NCBI GenBank assembly: GCA_012103505.1
Contig: WLWP01000001.1
Span: forward strand, 2,976,001 to 3,040,000
Direction: 5' to 3'
Length of the DNA stretch: 64,000 nucleotides
Source of the DNA: Pseudomonadales bacterium
GTDB taxonomy: Bacteria > Pseudomonadota > Gammaproteobacteria > Pseudomonadales > Azotimanducaceae
The position numbers were made by a program, and so were the translations under genes. Of this stretch, positions 18,179-27,220 are shown piece after piece (the stretch's first letter is position 1; every line of letters begins with the position of its first letter). Below the pieces are notes generated by a model. That model was not told the DNA's origin. It searched no databases and was given only the letters and a program-made list of their open reading frames with translations.

Positions 18179-18336
18179 CTGACAGTGAATCAGTGGTAAG
18201 GCACCTTCTAAGTGCGATTGCGTAGAAAGGGGTACTCGAACAGGTTGCGGGTGCCAGCGACCTACTGATGTTGAATCAGCCGGCCGATCACTTGCGAGGG
18301 TTTCTAAGGCTCATTAAGGTACCCAATCAAGTACCC
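18179..18336. repeat. Junction-like element D: two copies of stem plus GGTAC motif
   Basis: CTGAT-n5-ATCAG at 18265, GGTACC at 18318 (53 bp on) and AGTACC at 18330 (12 bp later), aligned with element C including a shared CTAAGG. A decayed copy precedes it: CTGAC-n5-ATCAG at 18179 with GGTACT at 18231. The text between (TCGAAC, then GCCAGCGACC) resembles the 3' half of a tRNA on the minus strand. Confidence 0.55.
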
Positions 18337-19027
18337 AAATTCTCGACGCTGAACGGCCTCTGCATCCGCTACAGGCATCACGTAGAGGCTAGATGTGCTC
18401 GTTTCAAGAGCAATTGGTGCATGAATGTGGATAAAACACCGCCAGCTGACCCCCAATCAACCGGCAAGACTGACAATCACGGATCGCCAGACAAGAAACT
18501 GCAGGTGTGATGCTTGCCATACCATCTAATCGCTCCGGGTGCTTCTAGAGAATCTCAAATACCACGCTGCGGAAGCCGCTCGGTAATCGATACATTTTCA
18601 GGCTCCCTAGTCTCGGCATCACTAACAAGGCAACGACAGCAGACATACGGCGGGCCACTATAGCCAGACATAGGTTTATATACGCTCGGTAGCCAAAGTA
18701 AGCGGCTCATCAATCATGAATGGACAACAATCAGGCATAATGCCATGTAACGATAAGATTGAAGGCAACCTGCTCGATCAGAAATACGGATCAAGCTAAG
18801 TCTATGAAACTCACCAAATCTATTCTCTTCGTCATGTTCACAGCCCTCGCCGTGTTGCAGATCTTGATGACCTTTTGACCATAATGAATATTACGTTTAG
18901 AGGCGCACCGATGGACGTCTTAAACGAAGCACAATATCTTATCGATTCAACCCGACAGCCATGGATGGATCCAAACAGCCCATTGAAGTGACAACTACGC
19001 TGAGACTGATCAATGCTCTACCTACCG
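18337..19027. other. Gene-poor stretch with only tiny open frames
   Basis: No supported gene. It contains a 24-codon frame starting at 18804 that looks like an isolated signal peptide (KLTKSILFVMFTALAVLQIL then stop), a 35-codon frame at 18884-18991 (+), a 38-codon frame with CCRC at 18555-18671 (-), and another CTGAC-type half stem at 18446. These look like debris of decayed genes. Confidence 0.4.
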
Positions 19028-19528
19028 TCATTCCATGGCGGCTGTAATTCGCGGTGTTATCAGCTCATCCCATTGCTCAGATGCATAGAACCAATTGTCC
19101 TCAACACCGTGCAAGATGACCGCTGTGGATGCCAGCGGCAAAAAGATAAAGCCTTGATTACTCACCGAATCTGTAGCGTAGGTGAACGGATAAAGGCGTT
19201 GATTGGGACTCTTTCCAAGATAGAGGGTCACGTCGAATCGATTTGAGAGTACAGGCTTATCGCCAACGATCCCTCGGGGCCAATCAATGAACCTGCCTTC
19301 CTCCCTATCTGGATCAAGATATGCTGGCGGATTCAACCGGCCTTCTCCATCGGACGAAACAACTCCTGGTCCATTCCAAACACTGAATTCGATGATGATT
19401 CGCGGATCTGAAATCTCAATTGGCGTCGCCAAAGAATCTCCACGGATCTCTATGAGGACGATTTCCTGTTTGGCGTGCAGCGGAAGAGATACCGAAACCG
19501 CAAGTACAAATGTCACCATCAGCTTCAC
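19028..19528 (-). CDS. Small secreted protein of unknown function
   Basis: 166 residues with a clear signal peptide (MKLMVTFVLAVSVSLPLHA, cleavage after HAK or HA). The mature part is predicted mostly beta (EIVLIEIRGDS, IIIEFSVWNGPG, RFDVTLYLG) with no cysteines for a lipid anchor. It would be periplasmic or exported. No family recognised. It follows, 16 bases downstream, another secreted hypothetical on the same strand, so the two probably form a small operon. Confidence 0.65.
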   Translation of the reverse strand: MKLMVTFVLAVSVSLPLHAKQEIVLIEIRGDSLATPIEISDPRIIIEFSVWNGPGVVSSDGEGRLNPPAYLDPDREEGRFIDWPRGIVGDKPVLSNRFDVTLYLGKSPNQRLYPFTYATDSVSNQGFIFLPLASTAVILHGVEDNWFYASEQWDELITPRITAAME

Positions 19529-19544
19529 GACGGAGCCTTCAGGT

Positions 19545-20462
19545 TCATCGCTCGACTGCCGAAGAAGTCCCCATGCTCCCGAAAGAGATCCCGGGGTTGG
19601 ATCGGGTTCCGTGACGCGTCGTTTGAAAGACTAGCTTAAAGGTGGCATCACCTTGTTCTATCACGCTTAAGACGCCACTGCGTTGTTCGTCGTCTGAGAC
19701 CCAAACAGAGCCAGATGATCTTAGTCCGATCCAGGAACCGTCCAGAGTCCAATCTTGTTGTGTGAGCTGTTGATTGAAAAAAGTAAGTAGATCTGGGGTA
19801 CTCAAGGAAGTTTCGAGTGCTATCCGCGTTGTGGCGCCATCGCCACTACTGCTGACCCCACCAATCTCATTACCTTTGGTTTTGGCGGCCTTCGGTAGCG
19901 TCAATGTCGGCATTGCTCGATCCTGAAAAATACGACTGCCCATTTGTTGGATTAGCTGACATTGCCCCGGCGAGTTTTGACCCGAGGCCATGAGCGTTAT
20001 GTAAGTACTAGCGTGCGGCGCTTCGCCAAAGGTAGCACTTAGGTTTCCCTTTTCATCGTGACACATGCTTAAGACATCTCTAACTCGCTGGATCCGTTCA
20101 CTTTGAAATCCACCCCGCCGACCAGGGACATTGTTCCGTTCAGGCACATGCCACTGTGCTTCAGCCATCCGTTTCCGCAATTTCGCTTTGGCGTCATCAA
20201 CGGTGGTTTTATCGGCCCGGTAGGAAACCATGGTCAAGTACGGTGATTGCCGACTCCCAATCAACGTGAATTCGGAAGGTACGTCAATCGAACGGAAGCG
20301 ATCAGGCAGGGATCGTGTGATCTCTAGTTGACCTTGGCCAGGCATACCGAGCAACGTATTCGCGATATCAGGGTCGACGCAATCTATGGGAGAATCCGCC
20401 GATGCGCAGAATATAAAGAGAGAAGGTAAGACAACCAAGATTCTTTGAAGTATGCGATGCAT
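19545..20462 (-). CDS. Secreted protein of unknown function
   Basis: 305 residues from the ATG at 20462, preferred because GGAGGG lies six bases upstream and the signal peptide (RILVVLPSLFIFCASADS) starts directly after it; the open frame runs up to 20573. The mature protein has four cysteines and two related-looking halves, each with a strand-helix pattern of the type 'QW.V...R'. Such patterns occur in periplasmic proteins that compare or sense small ligands, but I cannot assign a family. It forms a probable two-gene unit with the smaller secreted protein downstream. Confidence 0.65.
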   Translation of the reverse strand: MHRILQRILVVLPSLFIFCASADSPIDCVDPDIANTLLGMPGQGQLEITRSLPDRFRSIDVPSEFTLIGSRQSPYLTMVSYRADKTTVDDAKAKLRKRMAEAQWHVPERNNVPGRRGGFQSERIQRVRDVLSMCHDEKGNLSATFGEAPHASTYITLMASGQNSPGQCQLIQQMGSRIFQDRAMPTLTLPKAAKTKGNEIGGVSSSGDGATTRIALETSLSTPDLLTFFNQQLTQQDWTLDGSWIGLRSSGSVWVSDDEQRSGVLSVIEQGDATFKLVFQTTRHGTRSNPGISFGSMGTSSAVER

Positions 20463-20919
20463 GAAGGTCCCTCCGACACATTTTTTGAATTCGATAAAAC
20501 GAGCTTGGCTCAACAGTGACCGAATGCATACCTCTTGTAAGACACAGTCACAAGCAAAATCCATCACGCCCATTCACCGAGTGGGCATAGGGGGTGCTCC
20601 AATTTTTTTGCACCTCTAGCGATGACCGGTGGGGTCACCGGCTTATTTAACATGTCAACAATTTGGAGAAGACCCACAACAATTTTCGATTCGAAGCACA
20701 GCTGGAAAATCATCCGATTAGCTCTTTTAGCGAAGCGAGCCGCTGGTTACTTAGTCTTGCCAGCGCTCGAATCGAGTTGATCGGTGGAAAACTGACGGGA
20801 GTGGAATGCCAGTAGGTCTTGATCATGATTGGTCACACCCACACACAAATTGCTTTCACTTCGAACATTACGGGAATTGATCCGATTGGACTGATAGTGA
20901 CCAGCCTAAGATCGGAAGA
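20463..20919. other. Intergenic region without supported genes
   Basis: Between two minus-strand genes. A hairpin-like sequence CCGGTG-n4-CACCGG at about 20628-20643 and GGTGC/GCACC around a T run near 20593-20616 could act in transcription termination. Nothing else is seen. Confidence 0.3.
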
Positions 20920-21492
20920 CTAGAGAACCCGCTCAGCCCAAATATTTTTGATCTTATCTGTAATTTCTAAGGTTTGAGGATCATTTTCGTAGCTGGTGTC
21001 GGCTTTGATTAGGCGCCCTAAACCGAGAGGACCTAGATCAGCGTAGTCTCGACTGCCACTGGTTTGCGACTGCCTATTGTCACCCGCCACGCCGTCGAGG
21101 TGCCCAATGTGTCTTGTCCTAGCCTCAAAACGCATTATAGCAAGGTTGTGATCACATGAGCAGTGAACTTCAATAACTGAGACTTCGTTGCTTAGGAATT
21201 GTGTTATCGGCGTTCCCGAATCTTTCGAATCAGAACGAGGATGACGCCAAAAAGAGACCGCTACTGCCGAGCCATATTGGGAAAGGACTTTTAGGAATAT
21301 CTCATCGCTTGCGCGACTTAGACGTCTTCGCCACTGATGGTCGCCAACTCCTAATGTGTCAAATAGGGATTCAAGTATGTCGTCTTTATCAATAAATGGG
21401 ATAGAAAGTTGTTTGGCAATTTCCCTCCCTAGCGTGGTTTTCCCACTGGCCGCAGCCCCAGAGACAACAACGATATGCTTATCGGTAATCAT
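20920..21492 (-). CDS. P-loop kinase-like NTPase (AAA_33/shikimate-kinase-like)
   Basis: 190 residues from the ATG at 21492; the frame extends to 21600 but the extra residues precede the fold. Strand one and the Walker A motif are clear (HIVVVSGAAASGKTTLG), followed by DKDD after strand two, where such small kinases bind the phosphate acceptor. An Arg-rich lid (RFEARTRHIGH) is present. Members phosphorylate small molecules such as nucleosides, gluconate, shikimate or antibiotics. No neighbour suggests the substrate; it stands between unrelated fragments in the island. Confidence 0.75.
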   Translation of the reverse strand: MITDKHIVVVSGAAASGKTTLGREIAKQLSIPFIDKDDILESLFDTLGVGDHQWRRRLSRASDEIFLKVLSQYGSAVAVSFWRHPRSDSKDSGTPITQFLSNEVSVIEVHCSCDHNLAIMRFEARTRHIGHLDGVAGDNRQSQTSGSRDYADLGPLGLGRLIKADTSYENDPQTLEITDKIKNIWAERVL

Positions 21493-21586
21493 CGATCTAT
21501 TGTACTGTGAATGGCAGCTCAGGGTTGTGGATTCAACTGGTCGATGCAACGCACTAGTCTCATACGATTGAGAAGGAATGTTGTTG

Positions 21587-21826
21587 ATGAAATACCGCAC
21601 ACGGATCTATTACTCAGAATCCCAGAAATCACTGACGTGGGATCGCTGGCAGGAAGGCGACTTAATCGCAGGGACTAACAACAGTTACACAGCCACAATG
21701 GTTGAGCGTCAAATTCGCTTTGTGATGTTGGCTCACGTTAAGAACAAGAATACAGGACCCGCAGAAATGCGGATGAATAAATGGCGTTACGCACAGGATT
21801 CGAATTTGGTTGGTTTTTGGCGATGA
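21587..21826 (+). pseudogene. IS30-type transposase, N-terminal fragment
   Basis: The first ~25 residues (KYRTRIYYSESQKSLTWDRWQEGD) match the helix-turn-helix start of IS30-family transposases, where a 'WDRWQKGDSL..IA' segment follows. After GDLIAG the similarity stops and the rest of the frame looks random. No terminal inverted repeats are obvious. It is a relic of an insertion sequence within the island, just before the broken peptidase gene. Confidence 0.55.
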
Positions 21827-22880
21827 GATCATCTTACTTATTCACATCTGTGTTGTTCCTACTAGCGCTTTCGGCATGTTTCGACGGGGAAGAACAATCC
21901 TGGACGCCTAAGCAGATCCACCATTCAGACAGTTTCACTTATACAACCATCGGCGATGTATCTAGCGATCTAATGGACCGTATCGCAAAAGAGCTGCATG
22001 AGAATCGAGACCGCATAGTAGGTGATCTACGCATCGAAGAAATGCCACCCGCAAAAGTTCGAGTTTGGGCGGAGCAAAAGCCTTTTGCAGATGCTTTTGG
22101 TGGAATTTGGCCGGTGCCTTGGCGTACGTCAACACTGAGGATTGGGAGATAAGACTCTTAGCTGTAGGGCATACCGACATCGCCAGAGTATCCGTCCATG
22201 AGTTTGCCCACCTTGTTACTGCCAAACTGAATAAGGACATCCCAAGATGGCTCTGGGAATCAATTGCGATCTACGAAGCTGAAGAAAAAATTGAAGATGG
22301 AAAAAGTATATCGTGCATTACCCATACATCGTACCCGACGCTTGATGAATTGAATGCGAGTCATACGACGAGCGCTGTAAAGGTCTATCGAATAGGGTAT
22401 TCCCTCATAGAATACGTTGTTGAAGTGTTCGGTAGAGACTCCTTGATCGACCTGATTAGCAATGATGGTAACGTCCAGGAGTCATTGGGAGTAGCTGAAG
22501 CTGACTTTGAAAATGGCTGGCATCAATTCGTACTAAGCAGGTACGACATCGTCGATGTCGGAGCTGCAATGAACAAAGATCAGCTTGAAGCAAACATGAA
22601 CGGTAAGACATTCACGAACGACAATGACGCGTACGCATTTACGTTGAATGCTGACAACAGCATGGATTTCAGTAGTGCACTCACAACTAGATTTTTTGGT
22701 CTACCAGACACACCTAACAAGAAAGGTACTTGGGAAGCTTCTAATGAAGGCAAACTTTGTGTTAGTTCGCCTGATTTCGATCAGTCCACTTGTACACCGT
22801 GGTACCTGACAGCAAGAGAAACGTTTCGACAAACAATCAGTAGTGATTGTAAGTGGTTCAATTGGCATCGAACTAAATGA
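21823..22880 (+). pseudogene. Lipoprotein metallopeptidase (peptidase MA-like, HExxH), frameshifted near 22120
   Basis: The first frame (ATG at 21823) has a lipoprotein signal (LFLLALSACFDG) and ends soon after FADAFGGIWP. A second frame continues with GALAYVNTEDWEIRLLAVGH and the zinc motif HEFAH, then WLWESIAIYEAE, whose Glu is placed as the third ligand in gluzincins. Adding one G in TGGCCGGTGCC rejoins the frames into a protein of about 350 residues. Peptidases of this kind are extracytoplasmic. Without repair, the cell would make only a short lipoprotein lacking the zinc site. The C-terminal end (TPWYLTARETF) may also be altered. Confidence 0.6.
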
Positions 22881-23092
22881 CTGTTGTGGGTCGAACTCAG
22901 ACTTTGAGTTGTGCAATGCACGAAAATTCATCGTTGTGCACTGCAAGAGGCAGCTTCCGGCCAGGAGCTGTCGTTCCGCCATGAATGCTGGATCAAATCG
23001 ACTGCTGGCCTTGCCAGCTCGTCAACTTTCGACTTAAATCGGTTACGGCTGCCAGCATCGGTTACTTCCTCCAAGCGGAAAATTAGCGAAAG

Positions 23093-24934
23093 CTAGCGTA
23101 TTGCAGCAGTTTTTCGAAACTCAAGCCCCTCGAATTCTCCAGATGTTCTCCACTCCTCAATGTAGTTGAAAAACTCGACGGCACCTGGCGGGTATCCATT
23201 CGTATTGAGCTTATGACGGCGACCTTCTGGTTTTCCCTCGTTGTTGTAGTAACCGGGTGTGCAGTCTTCCCCTCCTACTATTGTTGCGAACTCGGCTTCC
23301 TCAATAGCTCGAACCCATTCTTGCTCGGATGTCTTGAGACATTCGACCACGGAAGCACTTGTATCCTCAGCATGCCTAACAATTGCCGCAATCGTTTTTG
23401 CGGCGTCCGCCAGGTTGCTGGTTAAGTTGGCACCGAGGTTTGCCGCTTGCACAAAACCTACTATGAATAGATTCGGGAAATCGTGTACGTGCATTCCATG
23501 GAGCGTCTCCATGCCATCCTGCCAACGATCTGCAAGTGTGACTCCCCCTATGCCTGTAATATCGAATCCTGACCGGCGCGTATAATCCGTGTTGAATTCG
23601 AAACCGGAAGCGAAGACCAAACAGTCGAGTTCGTGATGAACGCCATCAACCCAGACGCCTGTTTCGTCGATGCGTTCGACACCTTTACCATCGGTGTCCA
23701 CCAGGCGCACATTCGGTCGATTGAATGCAGGTAAGTATTCATCGTGAAAACACGGTCGCTTGCAAAACTGGCGGTACCACGGTTTTAAACTAGACGCTGT
23801 TTCTGGATCGCTGACGATGTCATCGATCCGCTGTCGAATCTCCACCATTTTTGCGTCATCAGTGCATTCGTAACAACGAATAACCGCATCCGGAGTCCAC
23901 TTGTCTGGCCTACCAACATCTTCCAACAGCCGATCACGAATCCTGATGCCAATATCGGTCCAGCCGTCATGAACTAGATCTTCATCCGCAAGGCCGCTCG
24001 TTTGTAGTGTGGCAAAGTTCGTTAACCACTGGCCTTGCCATCCTTTCGGCAAATCTTTGAACCAATTGGGTTCGATGGGATGGTTGTTGCGCACATCGAC
24101 AGCCGACGGGGTACGTTGAAATACCGATAAGCTTCCAGCATCACGCCCGAGCGGCGGGATGCATTGTATGGCAGTCGCGCCGGTACCAATAATGCCGACC
24201 CGTTTGTCCTTCAAGTTTTCCATCGGGGAGCCGGTCCAGTCCCCACCGGTATAGTCATAGTCCCAGCGTGCAGTATGGAATGAGTTGCCCTTAAAGGTGT
24301 CAATACCTGGAATTCCGGGGAGTTTGGGTCGACTTAGCGGTCCGGTTCCCGCAGCTACATACTTAGCTGTCATACAATCGCCGCGATCTGTTTCTATAAC
24401 CCAAACCGAGTCGGATTCATTCCAAGTCAGGTTGGTGACCTTGGTAGAAAACACGGCGTGCGGAGCTAAGTCATACTGCTCTGCGATACGTTTCGCGTGC
24501 CCCCATATCTCATGCGCCTGGACATACTTTTCCGTCGGCATGTAACCCGTCTCTTCTAGCAGAGGAAGATAAACCATTGCGGCTGTATCACACATAGCGC
24601 CGGGATATCTGTTCCAATACCACACGCCCCCGAAGTCACCGCCACTTTCAATAATTCGAAAGTCTGAGATCCCAGCCTCGCGCAATCTCGCGCCTGCACA
24701 AAGGCCAGAAAAGCCACCGCCAATAAACGCAAATGTCACATGATCTTTAAGTGGTTCGCGCTCGGCTATTGGTGTGTAAGGATCTTCTTCAAGGTATGAA
24801 AATTTACCCGTTGGCTCCACGTACTGATCAACACCATCGTTGCGGATTCGCTTTTCGCGTTCTTGTAGGTTCTTTTCACGAATGGCTTCTCTTTCAGCGG
24901 GCGATAAGTACCCAACGTTGTCATTCATCGTCAT
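23093..24934 (-). CDS. Type I Baeyer-Villiger monooxygenase, long form with N-terminal extension
   Basis: A 613-residue flavoprotein. It has GGGFSG (72-77), the BVMO fingerprint F214-x-G216-x3-H220-x3-W224-D225 and a second Rossmann motif GTGATA (250-255). An N-terminal extension of about 65 residues (SPAEREAIREKNLQEREKR) and the total length match the group containing cyclopentadecanone and OTEMO-like enzymes, which accept large or fused rings. It is clearly different from the 484-residue BVMO in the same island. It is last of a minus-strand set with a secreted protein and an HSL-type esterase that could hydrolyse its ester product. The NADPH-dependent reaction class is secure; the substrate is not. 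Confidence 0.9.
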   Translation of the reverse strand: MTMNDNVGYLSPAEREAIREKNLQEREKRIRNDGVDQYVEPTGKFSYLEEDPYTPIAEREPLKDHVTFAFIGGGFSGLCAGARLREAGISDFRIIESGGDFGGVWYWNRYPGAMCDTAAMVYLPLLEETGYMPTEKYVQAHEIWGHAKRIAEQYDLAPHAVFSTKVTNLTWNESDSVWVIETDRGDCMTAKYVAAGTGPLSRPKLPGIPGIDTFKGNSFHTARWDYDYTGGDWTGSPMENLKDKRVGIIGTGATAIQCIPPLGRDAGSLSVFQRTPSAVDVRNNHPIEPNWFKDLPKGWQGQWLTNFATLQTSGLADEDLVHDGWTDIGIRIRDRLLEDVGRPDKWTPDAVIRCYECTDDAKMVEIRQRIDDIVSDPETASSLKPWYRQFCKRPCFHDEYLPAFNRPNVRLVDTDGKGVERIDETGVWVDGVHHELDCLVFASGFEFNTDYTRRSGFDITGIGGVTLADRWQDGMETLHGMHVHDFPNLFIVGFVQAANLGANLTSNLADAAKTIAAIVRHAEDTSASVVECLKTSEQEWVRAIEEAEFATIVGGEDCTPGYYNNEGKPEGRRHKLNTNGYPPGAVEFFNYIEEWRTSGEFEGLEFRKTAAIR

Positions 24935-25018
24935 CTCCGTGCATGTACTTAGTTTTTCGGCGCAAGCAAGTGCTGCCGGGTGTGGATCTGTTTTGCAGGG
25001 TTCTAGCTAAACTCGGGC

Positions 25019-26065
25019 TTATTCCTCTCGTTCCTGCAACCGGGCACCACGCAGAATGCCCCCCATTGCGTAATTGCCTTCATGGCAGGCGTATTCAAAT
25101 ATTTTGTCTGACGACGCGCTCATGAGAACTCGAAACGTAAATGGTTGGGCAAAACTTTTAGGCGCGCTGACGGTTGCTTCGTAAGCAAGTTCACCCTCGC
25201 CCAGAGGAGTGAAGCGTTCTACCAGATGCAGGTCGTTCCCAGACCCCAAAACCCCATTCACATCTGCGTTTGCTGGTTGAATAGGTAAGTGGAAAGCTGG
25301 TGTTTTGTCTGAAAAATTTCGAGTCTCAACAACCAGGGTCTCACCTTCCCAGCGGCCGCGTGAGCTACCGTTCCACTGGTCTATACCTGCGGGTAAATGC
25401 GGCCGTCCATCGGTCGGGATGATCCTCGCGTCATGCACCATTTCCGTCATCAGCATCACATACTTAGGTGTTTGTACAATGCGCAGATTGTTGTTGTACG
25501 CACTTGGCATGATTGGAGGACCAGCGTTAAAACCCAGTAGACAACGTTCTGATAGACCGAGCGTTTCGGGATGGTCATGCCGATAATCAGGACCAACGCT
25601 GTACGACAAAACATCGCGTACAGGGGCGGAGCGCTGTTTGTTCTGTGCAAGTCTTGCGGCATTGGCTTCTGGCAAGACGTTCGGTAGACGACCATTGGGC
25701 GGATCGGTAATCAGAGACGTACGCATTTCTTTGTCCAGATTCTCACCCGCGTCGAGCCAGAATGCGTTGTAGCCTTCCACATCCTCTTTCGCAACGCCAG
25801 TTGGTTCATCTACCTGGTCTGGCGGTGCAATCTTGTTCAGCAATGCTTGTGCTTCCTCCCTTGTTAGTATCGCCTTATCGCCGAACTCTATTGGGCGTTC
25901 CAATGGTGTAAGCGTACGGAAATCCCACACACCCTGAATATCTGGTGTATTCCAAGCAGTTTGCGCCGGTGGTAAACGGGTCTGATCAGCAATTACTGCT
26001 GCCGACGCACAAATGCTTCCAAGTTGGATCATCAATTTCAACAAAATCGGTGGTCGCATAGTCAT
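25019..26065 (-). CDS. Secreted conserved protein of unknown function (catabolic-cluster type)
   Basis: 348 residues with a signal peptide (LLKLMIQLGSICASAAVIA). The mature part opens with TPDIQGVWDFRTLTPLERP and contains GRWEGETLVVETRNFSDKTPA, a combination I recall from uncharacterised exported proteins that recur beside TonB receptors, amidohydrolases and monooxygenases in soil and marine proteobacteria. Beta-rich, two cysteines near the C-terminus. It lies 84 bases upstream of the BVMO and 47 downstream of the esterase on the same strand. It may bind or process the substrate in the periplasm, but no function is established. Confidence 0.7.
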   Translation of the reverse strand: MTMRPPILLKLMIQLGSICASAAVIADQTRLPPAQTAWNTPDIQGVWDFRTLTPLERPIEFGDKAILTREEAQALLNKIAPPDQVDEPTGVAKEDVEGYNAFWLDAGENLDKEMRTSLITDPPNGRLPNVLPEANAARLAQNKQRSAPVRDVLSYSVGPDYRHDHPETLGLSERCLLGFNAGPPIMPSAYNNNLRIVQTPKYVMLMTEMVHDARIIPTDGRPHLPAGIDQWNGSSRGRWEGETLVVETRNFSDKTPAFHLPIQPANADVNGVLGSGNDLHLVERFTPLGEGELAYEATVSAPKSFAQPFTFRVLMSASSDKIFEYACHEGNYAMGGILRGARLQEREE

Positions 26066-26112
26066 CTCTGCGTTCGTCCTTTAGCTCGTAGTATCGAATC
26101 GGAATTCATAAC

Positions 26113-27120
26113 TCACTCTCCCAGACACCCACGTATCCAGGCACCTGCTTCATCGATCGCCGACAGGCCTGCGGAAGGCATGAGAAAGTGGAACAGTGGC
26201 CACGCGTGCACCATGTCTTTCCAAACGCGCAATTGAACATCCACGCCGGATAGAGCGGACTTGTTCGTAAAAGTGATGGCGTCACTCAAAAGGACTTCAT
26301 CAGTGCCAACCTGAATCATCATTGGTGGAAATCCACTAAGGTCACCGAAGATTGGTGAAACCAGCGGATTCCTTGGATCAGTCCCTGCGTAGTAACTTTT
26401 AGCAAGAGAACTGAGCTCGGAACGCGTGACCATCGGATCCTGATCTGCACAGGAGGTCATCGATTCTCCACTTTGGGTGAGATCCAACCAAGGGCTTAGT
26501 AGATAGCCTCCTGCAGGCATCTCTCTTTTTGTTTCGCGGAGCTTTAGCAACAAAGACGCGGTCAAGTTTCCACCGGCGGACTCCCCAGCAACGACGATGT
26601 CGTCTCCGGAGTAGCCCTGCGCACAGACATAATCCCAAGCGGCCACAGCATCGTTCAAAGCCGCTGGAAACGGTTGTTCCGGCGCAAGTGCGTAATCCAT
26701 GTTGAACGCGGTTACCCCTGATGATTCCGCAAGTCGCGCAACCAAATGTCGATGGCTTAACGCGGAACCAAAACCGTGGCCGCCACCATGGTGATAAATA
26801 ATGGCTTTGCCAGGGATAGCTGAGATTGGTGTGATCTTTTCACCCTTAACGCCCTCGACAGAGAATTCCGTTCTTGTACAACTTTCAGGAAACGGCACGG
26901 CGCCATGTTCATCGTCGAATGCCTTTCGTGATTCTTCGATGGATTGCTCAATCCCCTCCCCCTCTTTCAACCGCTCAGCCCAGAGCGTTTTAAACCGGTT
27001 ACTTTCGGTTTGGAATTCGTTGTTCACTTCTTGGTTCCCCCTGCAGACCACCTTCGGCAGGCCTTGTGTATGCATTCGATGATCACGATCCTCGATGCAC
27101 TCATATGTAATATTTGACAT
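26113..27120 (-). CDS. Alpha/beta hydrolase, HSL (family IV) esterase type
   Basis: 335 residues. The oxyanion-hole motif HGGG (111-114), nucleophile elbow GESAG with Ser181, Asp near 274 (GTDEVLLSD) and His305 (VHAWP) complete the hormone-sensitive lipase triad. There is no signal peptide, so it is cytoplasmic. The family hydrolyses short to medium esters, lactones and acetylated natural products. It follows a good sigma70-like promoter (27130-27159) and leads the set with the secreted protein and the long BVMO, so hydrolysis of the Baeyer-Villiger product is a reasonable role. The N-terminal ~75 residues form a cap typical of the family. Confidence 0.88.
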   Translation of the reverse strand: MSNITYECIEDRDHRMHTQGLPKVVCRGNQEVNNEFQTESNRFKTLWAERLKEGEGIEQSIEESRKAFDDEHGAVPFPESCTRTEFSVEGVKGEKITPISAIPGKAIIYHHGGGHGFGSALSHRHLVARLAESSGVTAFNMDYALAPEQPFPAALNDAVAAWDYVCAQGYSGDDIVVAGESAGGNLTASLLLKLRETKREMPAGGYLLSPWLDLTQSGESMTSCADQDPMVTRSELSSLAKSYYAGTDPRNPLVSPIFGDLSGFPPMMIQVGTDEVLLSDAITFTNKSALSGVDVQLRVWKDMVHAWPLFHFLMPSAGLSAIDEAGAWIRGCLGE

Positions 27121-27129
27121 TTCAGTGTA

Positions 27130-27159
27130 AATATAAACGTTAAGATAGATTTATGTCAA
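27130..27159 (-). promoter_or_regulatory. Sigma70-like promoter of the esterase-BVMO set
   Basis: On the minus strand TTGACA (27159-27154) and TATATT (27135-27130) are separated by 18 bases, a near-consensus pair ending about 10 bases before the esterase ATG. Transcription would then begin at or very near the start codon, giving a leaderless or very short leader message, unless a downstream start is used. The AT-rich spacer could hold an operator for the adjacent TetR-type regulator. Confidence 0.5.
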
Positions 27160-27220
27160 CAAGGAATAGTGAGGCGTTGCCATACAAACCCACAACGGAA
27201 GGCGTTTCAGTCTTTGTGGC

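Noticed and set aside
18231-18279. A tRNA-Leu gene on the minus strand
   Set aside because: TCGAAC and an anticodon-like arm are present, but T stem and acceptor stem do not pair and the 5' half is missing.
22843-23037. Short plus-strand frame after the broken peptidase
   Set aside because: Could be a frameshifted C-terminus, but no motif supports it.
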